NCBI GenBank assembly: GCA_013361075.1
Contig: JABWAJ010000053.1
Span: forward strand, 1-16,568
Source: Saprospiraceae bacterium
GTDB taxonomy: Bacteria; Bacteroidota; Bacteroidia; Chitinophagales; Saprospiraceae
DNA: 16,568 bases
Direction: 5' to 3'
Positions 13,922 through 16,568 of the stretch are shown piece after piece. Below the pieces are notes generated by a model. The model saw only the letters and a program-made list of their open reading frames with translations, was not told where the DNA came from and ran no database searches. Made by a program: the position numbers and the translations under genes. Within the stretch, counting starts at the first letter, position 1. Each line of letters opens with the position of its first letter.

Positions 13922-14028
13922 CTGTCTTTATGGTCGGTGCAAAGGGGCAGCAGGTGTTTCCACAACTTGCTCCAAACTGCAGGACAATGATATGCCTCCT
14001 TTGAAGTGGGACAAGTTGTGAAAGACAG
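13922..14028 (+). other. Nested inverted-repeat structure between the TonB receptor and the epimerase
   Basis: Two arm pairs share a contiguous right side: CACAACTTG (13961-13969) pairs with CAAGTTGTG (14012-14020), and CTGTCTTT (13922-13929) pairs with the adjoining AAAGACAG (14021-14028). On the left, 31 bases separate the arms. Inside, weaker pairs CAAA/TTTG (13973-13976, 14000-14003) and AGG/CCT continue the stem. The fold ends about 32 bp before the epimerase start codon. It could be a terminator, processing site or structured leader. Confidence 0.5.
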
Positions 14029-14060
14029 GATTTATTTATGTAAAAAACAACAAAACAACC

Positions 14061-14969
14061 ATGTCAACCATCCTCATAGCCGGAGGCTCCGGCCTTGTCG
14101 GCAATCGCCTGAGTGTCTTGTTGAAAGCACAGGGACACAAGGTACTGCACCTCAGCCGCAGAGCAAATCCGGGAGCGGCTTTCCCAACGTATGCCTGGGA
14201 TCCGGCAAAAGGAACCATTGATGAAAATGTGGTCGCCCAGGCAGATGTGGTCATCAACCTGGCTGGTACCGGCATTGCCGGTGCGCGCTGGACAACCGCC
14301 CGTAAGCAACTGATCATTGACAGCCGGGTACAGAGTGCGTATACCCTGCTGAAAGCCATGAAACGTACCGGTCGCACCAGTACGTATCTTTCTGCCGCTG
14401 CAGTAGGTTATTATGGGAATTCCGGCGACCGGCCGGTAGAGGAAACGACCCCGCCTGGCAAAGGTTTTTTGGCAGAAAGTTGTGTGGAATGGGAAAAAGC
14501 CATCCACGCAGTTGCCGCAGCCGGTATCAGAACGGCAGGGTTTCGCATCGGCATTGTATTGTCTTCCCGGGGCGGGGCGCTCGAAAAGATGCTGCTGTCG
14601 TTGCGGTTTGGCATCAATACCTATTTTGGAAATGGCAGCCAGTGGTATTCCTGGATTCACCTCGACGATGTATGCCGCTTGTTCATGCATGCGGTAGACA
14701 ACCCGGAAATGAAAGGAATTTACAATGCAGTGGCACCCAACCCGGTTACCAATCTTCAATTTGCGAAAGCATTGGGCAAAACCTGGAAAGGTCCTTCATT
14801 GCTGCTTCCGGTGCCTGCTATTGCCCTGCGGCTGGTATTGGGAGAAATGGCCGATGTGGTACTGACAGGACAACGGGTATCCTCAAAAAAAGCCTCGGAT
14901 ACCGGGTTTGTTTTTCAGTTTCCTGACCTGGAAGCGGCGCTCGCTGATGTGATTAAACGTAAAGTTTAA
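14061..14969 (+). CDS. TIGR01777 family NAD(P)-dependent epimerase
   Basis: A 302-aa cytoplasmic protein of the atypical extended short-chain dehydrogenase/reductase group (TIGR01777, related to E. coli YfcH). The Rossmann nucleotide-binding motif GGSGLVG is at 8-14. Family landmarks follow: VVINLAGTGIAGARW, SAAAVGYYG (the region of the active-site Tyr), GFRIGIVLSSRGGALEKM, WIHLDDVCRLF, and a C-terminal DUF1731-like segment with LPVPAIALRLVLGEMADVVL. The physiological substrate is unknown. The start at 14061 follows an A-rich leader; TATTTATG (14033-14040), one mismatch from TAnnTTTG, could be its promoter. Its last codons (AAACGTAAA) are complementary to part of the hairpin just downstream. 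Confidence 0.92.
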   Translation: MSTILIAGGSGLVGNRLSVLLKAQGHKVLHLSRRANPGAAFPTYAWDPAKGTIDENVVAQADVVINLAGTGIAGARWTTARKQLIIDSRVQSAYTLLKAMKRTGRTSTYLSAAAVGYYGNSGDRPVEETTPPGKGFLAESCVEWEKAIHAVAAAGIRTAGFRIGIVLSSRGGALEKMLLSLRFGINTYFGNGSQWYSWIHLDDVCRLFMHAVDNPEMKGIYNAVAPNPVTNLQFAKALGKTWKGPSLLLPVPAIALRLVLGEMADVVLTGQRVSSKKASDTGFVFQFPDLEAALADVIKRKV

Positions 14970-14985
14970 AAGGGCTTACGTGTAC

Positions 14986-15024
14986 TTTACGTTTACTAAA
15001 CTTTGAAAGTTTAGTAAACGTAAA
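14986..15024. terminator. Near-continuous 39-base palindrome between convergent genes
   Basis: TTTACGTTTACTAAACTTT (14986-15004) and AAAGTTTAGTAAACGTAAA (15006-15024) are perfect 19-bp reverse complements around a single G. In RNA this gives a stem of about 17 bp with a 5-base loop. GGCTT (14973-14977) and AAGCC (15025-15029) can extend it past a bulge. It lies between the converging epimerase and HAD genes, so a bidirectional terminator is the leading idea, although neither side has a clear T-tract. Confidence 0.65.
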
Positions 15025-15045
15025 AAGCCGAAAACGCAAACCGAA

Positions 15046-15477
15046 CTATGGCTTAAACACCTCGATCTCATGGGTTTGCACCACGAGATCCGTAAACTTT
15101 CCCTTGAAGCGTGTCGCTTTTACGATGTGGTTGTCAATCCAGTGGTAATTGCCGCCGCGCGGTTTGTTCAACAACAACCCATGGTATCTGAAACCGTGCT
15201 TCTGGAGCCATTCCTCCGTGATTTCGCGGTGTGCATCTGTCCGGGAAGTAAAAAAAGTAATCAGGTGCCCATCGTCAAACCACTTGTTGATGATTTTGAG
15301 CGCATCCGGATAGGGAAGGCAGGTCAGCATCCGCTCCGGCTCCTCGTTAGGAATGTCGTCGCAAATGGTGCCATCAATATCTATGAGGAAATTCTTTTTT
15401 CCTGGCGATAATACAGGGCTTATTTTTTCTCCTTTTTCATTATAAGCCTCTTCCAATTTAAACTGATCGTCGTTCAT
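15046..15477 (-). CDS. Small HAD-superfamily phosphatase-like protein
   Basis: A 143-aa cytoplasmic protein. HAD motif I is IDIDGT with Asp33 (nucleophile) and Asp35, motif II is FFTSR (Thr77/Ser78), and a Lys for motif III may be Lys105 in LLNKPRGG. WIDNHIVKA (Asp115) replaces the usual DD of motif IV, so metal binding may differ. I recall Bacteroidota homologs labelled phosphoheptose isomerase, which this fold does not support; a phosphatase for a small phosphorylated metabolite is more likely. The frame continues upstream to 15582, but the ATG at 15475-15477 is preceded by AAAAGGA at good spacing and by a perfect -7 box lying inside the longer frame, so the shorter start is chosen. Confidence 0.85.
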   Translation of the reverse strand: MNDDQFKLEEAYNEKGEKISPVLSPGKKNFLIDIDGTICDDIPNEEPERMLTCLPYPDALKIINKWFDDGHLITFFTSRTDAHREITEEWLQKHGFRYHGLLLNKPRGGNYHWIDNHIVKATRFKGKFTDLVVQTHEIEVFKP

Positions 15478-15483
15478 ATCTGT

Positions 15484-15490
15484 CCTTTTA
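15484..15490 (-). promoter_or_regulatory. Shine-Dalgarno-like AAAAGGA deciding the HAD start
   Basis: On the minus strand TAAAAGGACAGAT directly precedes the ATG at 15475-15477. The AGGA core sits five to six bases before the start codon. Most genes in this window lack such a site, so it is useful evidence for the shorter protein. Confidence 0.55.
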
Positions 15491-15501
15491 GAAAAACGCA
15501 G

Positions 15502-15509
15502 CAAAAATA
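15502..15509 (-). promoter_or_regulatory. Perfect -7 box (TATTTTTG) for the HAD gene
   Basis: The minus strand reads TATTTTTG, an exact TAnnTTTG match, 24 bp upstream of the chosen start, giving a predicted leader of about 19 bases with the AAAAGGA site inside it. No TTG -33 element is visible; the upstream region is AT-rich. Confidence 0.55.
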
Positions 15510-15554
15510 AGCGAAAAGCGATAATCCGGCTAATGAAAAATAAAATAGCGGTAT

Positions 15555-15571
15555 TCTTAGTTTTTCTAAGA
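15555..15571 (+). other. Small hairpin just upstream of the exported-protein start
   Basis: TCTTAG (15555-15560) and CTAAGA (15566-15571) pair around the loop TTTTT, ending five bases before the ATG at 15577. If translation starts there, the fold would sit in the ribosome-loading region. It is short and AT-rich, so it may be chance. Confidence 0.3.
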
Positions 15572-15576
15572 TAATC

Positions 15577-16458
15577 ATGCATCCAATGTTTTCGGTAAAA
15601 AGTGTGCTTTTTTTAGTGGGATTCGCCCTTGCTTTTTGTACCAACGTCCGTGGGCAACAAGACAGCACAATCACAATAAATGACCTTGCCGGGCAAACGC
15701 ATCCGGATACTGCCGCGATGTTGAAATGGACCGTTAACTTACCGGATGCCTTGTTTTTTACAAGTGACCGGCTGTTGCAGACCTATGTCGTCACTACTTC
15801 TCAGGAACTCATTAAATACAACGCTGACGGGGCAGAGCAATTTCGCTACAACAACCGCCGGCTCGGCCCTTTGAAATTAGTTGACGCTTCCAACGCGTTC
15901 AATATTCTGCTCTATTATCCCGATTATCAAACAGCGATTACCCTCGACCGCACGCTGAACAAAACCGGAGAATGGAACCTTTTGTCGTTTGGATTTTTGA
16001 ATGTACCCATCGTTGCTACTGCTGCCGACAACCAACTTTGGCTGTACGATGGAGTCGAACAACGTTTGAAAAAAATTGGCCCCGATGGTGTACTCCTGAA
16101 GCAAAGCGACAACCTCCTGCAATTGCTCGGATTTTCACTCCAACCCACTTGCTTGGTCGATCAGGGCAATTTCATTTTCCTTTCCGACCCGGCCCGGGGT
16201 ATCCTGGTTTTTGATGCGCAGGGGCAATACCACGCTGCAATTCCATTGGAAGGCGTCAACACGTTTCAGCCGGGCCATACCTCAGACTGGATTTATTACA
16301 CCCAGGCCGGTGCTTTGTGGAGATATGAGCAAAATCTTCGGAGCCCGGTCAGGCTGTTTGTTCCGGAGCCGCCCCACCCCGAAGCCCAATACCGCCTTCA
16401 TCCCCACAACTTATTCCTCTTCAATGGGGGGGTCCTGAAATTGTATCAACACAAATAA
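15577..16458 (+). CDS. Exported protein of unknown function, possible beta-propeller
   Basis: A 293-aa protein with a signal peptide (hydrophobic about 9-22, cleavage near VRGQQ). The mature part contains repeating short beta-strand units with small turns: VVTTSQELIKYNADGAEQFR, QLWLYDGVEQRLKKIGPDG, FIFLSDPARGILVFDAQGQY and ALWRYEQNLR. Repeats of the form value-x-(Y/F)-D-x-x-G are typical of six-bladed propeller (NHL/SMP-30-like) proteins, so I infer a propeller fold. No catalytic motif or lipobox is visible, suggesting a periplasmic soluble protein. Met4 (15586) is an alternative start and fits the signal peptide equally well. Divergent from the HAD gene, with a 99-bp spacer. No specific family recognised. 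Confidence 0.75.
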   Translation: MHPMFSVKSVLFLVGFALAFCTNVRGQQDSTITINDLAGQTHPDTAAMLKWTVNLPDALFFTSDRLLQTYVVTTSQELIKYNADGAEQFRYNNRRLGPLKLVDASNAFNILLYYPDYQTAITLDRTLNKTGEWNLLSFGFLNVPIVATAADNQLWLYDGVEQRLKKIGPDGVLLKQSDNLLQLLGFSLQPTCLVDQGNFIFLSDPARGILVFDAQGQYHAAIPLEGVNTFQPGHTSDWIYYTQAGALWRYEQNLRSPVRLFVPEPPHPEAQYRLHPHNLFLFNGGVLKLYQHK

Positions 16459-16546
16459 CCGGGCCACAATGGTCGTGCAATCAACTTTCTGTCTTAAAAA
16501 TATCTTAAACCCTCACCTGAGATAGCCGGGGCTAATCTGGAAGCAC

Positions 16547-16554
16547 TACTTTTG
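16547..16554 (+). promoter_or_regulatory. Perfect -7 box (TACTTTTG) at the right edge
   Basis: TACTTTTG matches TAnnTTTG exactly. An ATG begins at 16564, only about 10 bp further on, so a transcript from here would be nearly leaderless if that ATG is a start, or the true gene begins beyond the window. No -33 TTG is present at the normal distance. The rest of the 110-base gap after 16458 holds no other recognised feature. Confidence 0.4.
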
Positions 16555-16568
16555 TGTTTAGCAATGAG

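Noticed and set aside
14064..14759. 231-codon minus-strand open frame opposite the epimerase
   Set aside because: The plus-strand product has a full set of TIGR01777 motifs; the antisense product has none.
15478..15582. N-terminal hydrophobic extension of the HAD protein
   Set aside because: It would overlap the divergent gene's start and contain a perfect promoter box and a ribosome binding site belonging to the shorter form.

Overview
The window looks like part of a Bacteroidota chromosome, probably a Saprospiraceae-like environmental lineage; that placement is inferred from gene content and not proven. Evidence: a TonB-dependent receptor and a DUF5686 protein that both begin with a carboxypeptidase-regulatory-like domain, the cluster mutL / rhomboid / rhomboid / endonuclease-exonuclease-phosphatase protein seen in many Bacteroidota, almost no Shine-Dalgarno sequences, and several matches to the Bacteroidota -7 promoter element TAnnTTTG. 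All genes look intact. I see no phage, IS transposase, CRISPR array, tRNA or rRNA.

Layout. Bases 1-403 carry no gene: an 81-bp tandem repeat (three copies plus a decayed fourth), then an inverted copy of the repeat junction that forms a hairpin just beyond the next gene's stop. Bases 404-5601 (minus strand) form a probable operon read from right to left: a 106-aa tail-anchored protein, MutL, two different rhomboid proteases, and a membrane-anchored endonuclease/exonuclease/phosphatase-fold protein. Spacers after mutL are 2-11 bp. A divergent plus-strand gene (5831-8488) encodes an 885-aa outer-membrane DUF5686 protein. It converges on minus-strand hpt (hypoxanthine phosphoribosyltransferase), a secreted M28 carboxypeptidase-Q-like peptidase and a small VOC/glyoxalase-fold protein. 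A divergent plus-strand TonB-dependent receptor (11467-13914) follows, then a TIGR01777 NAD(P)-dependent epimerase (14061-14969). The last pair is divergent: a small HAD-family protein (minus) and an exported protein of unknown function (plus). A perfect TAnnTTTG box lies a few bases from the right edge.

How the genes work together: only the mutL-rhomboid group has operon-like spacing. The rest are housekeeping genes (hpt, HAD, epimerase) mixed with cell-envelope genes (M28 peptidase, TonB receptor, DUF5686 protein). The TonB receptor has no SusD partner, so it is not a standard glycan-utilisation locus.

I did not find a convincing new multi-gene system. The least explained content is non-coding: the 81-bp array with its inverted junction, two related long perfect hairpins in the two convergent gene junctions (8592-8622 and 14986-15024), a 20-bp inverted repeat filling the peptidase-hpt gap, and a nested fold between the TonB receptor and the epimerase.
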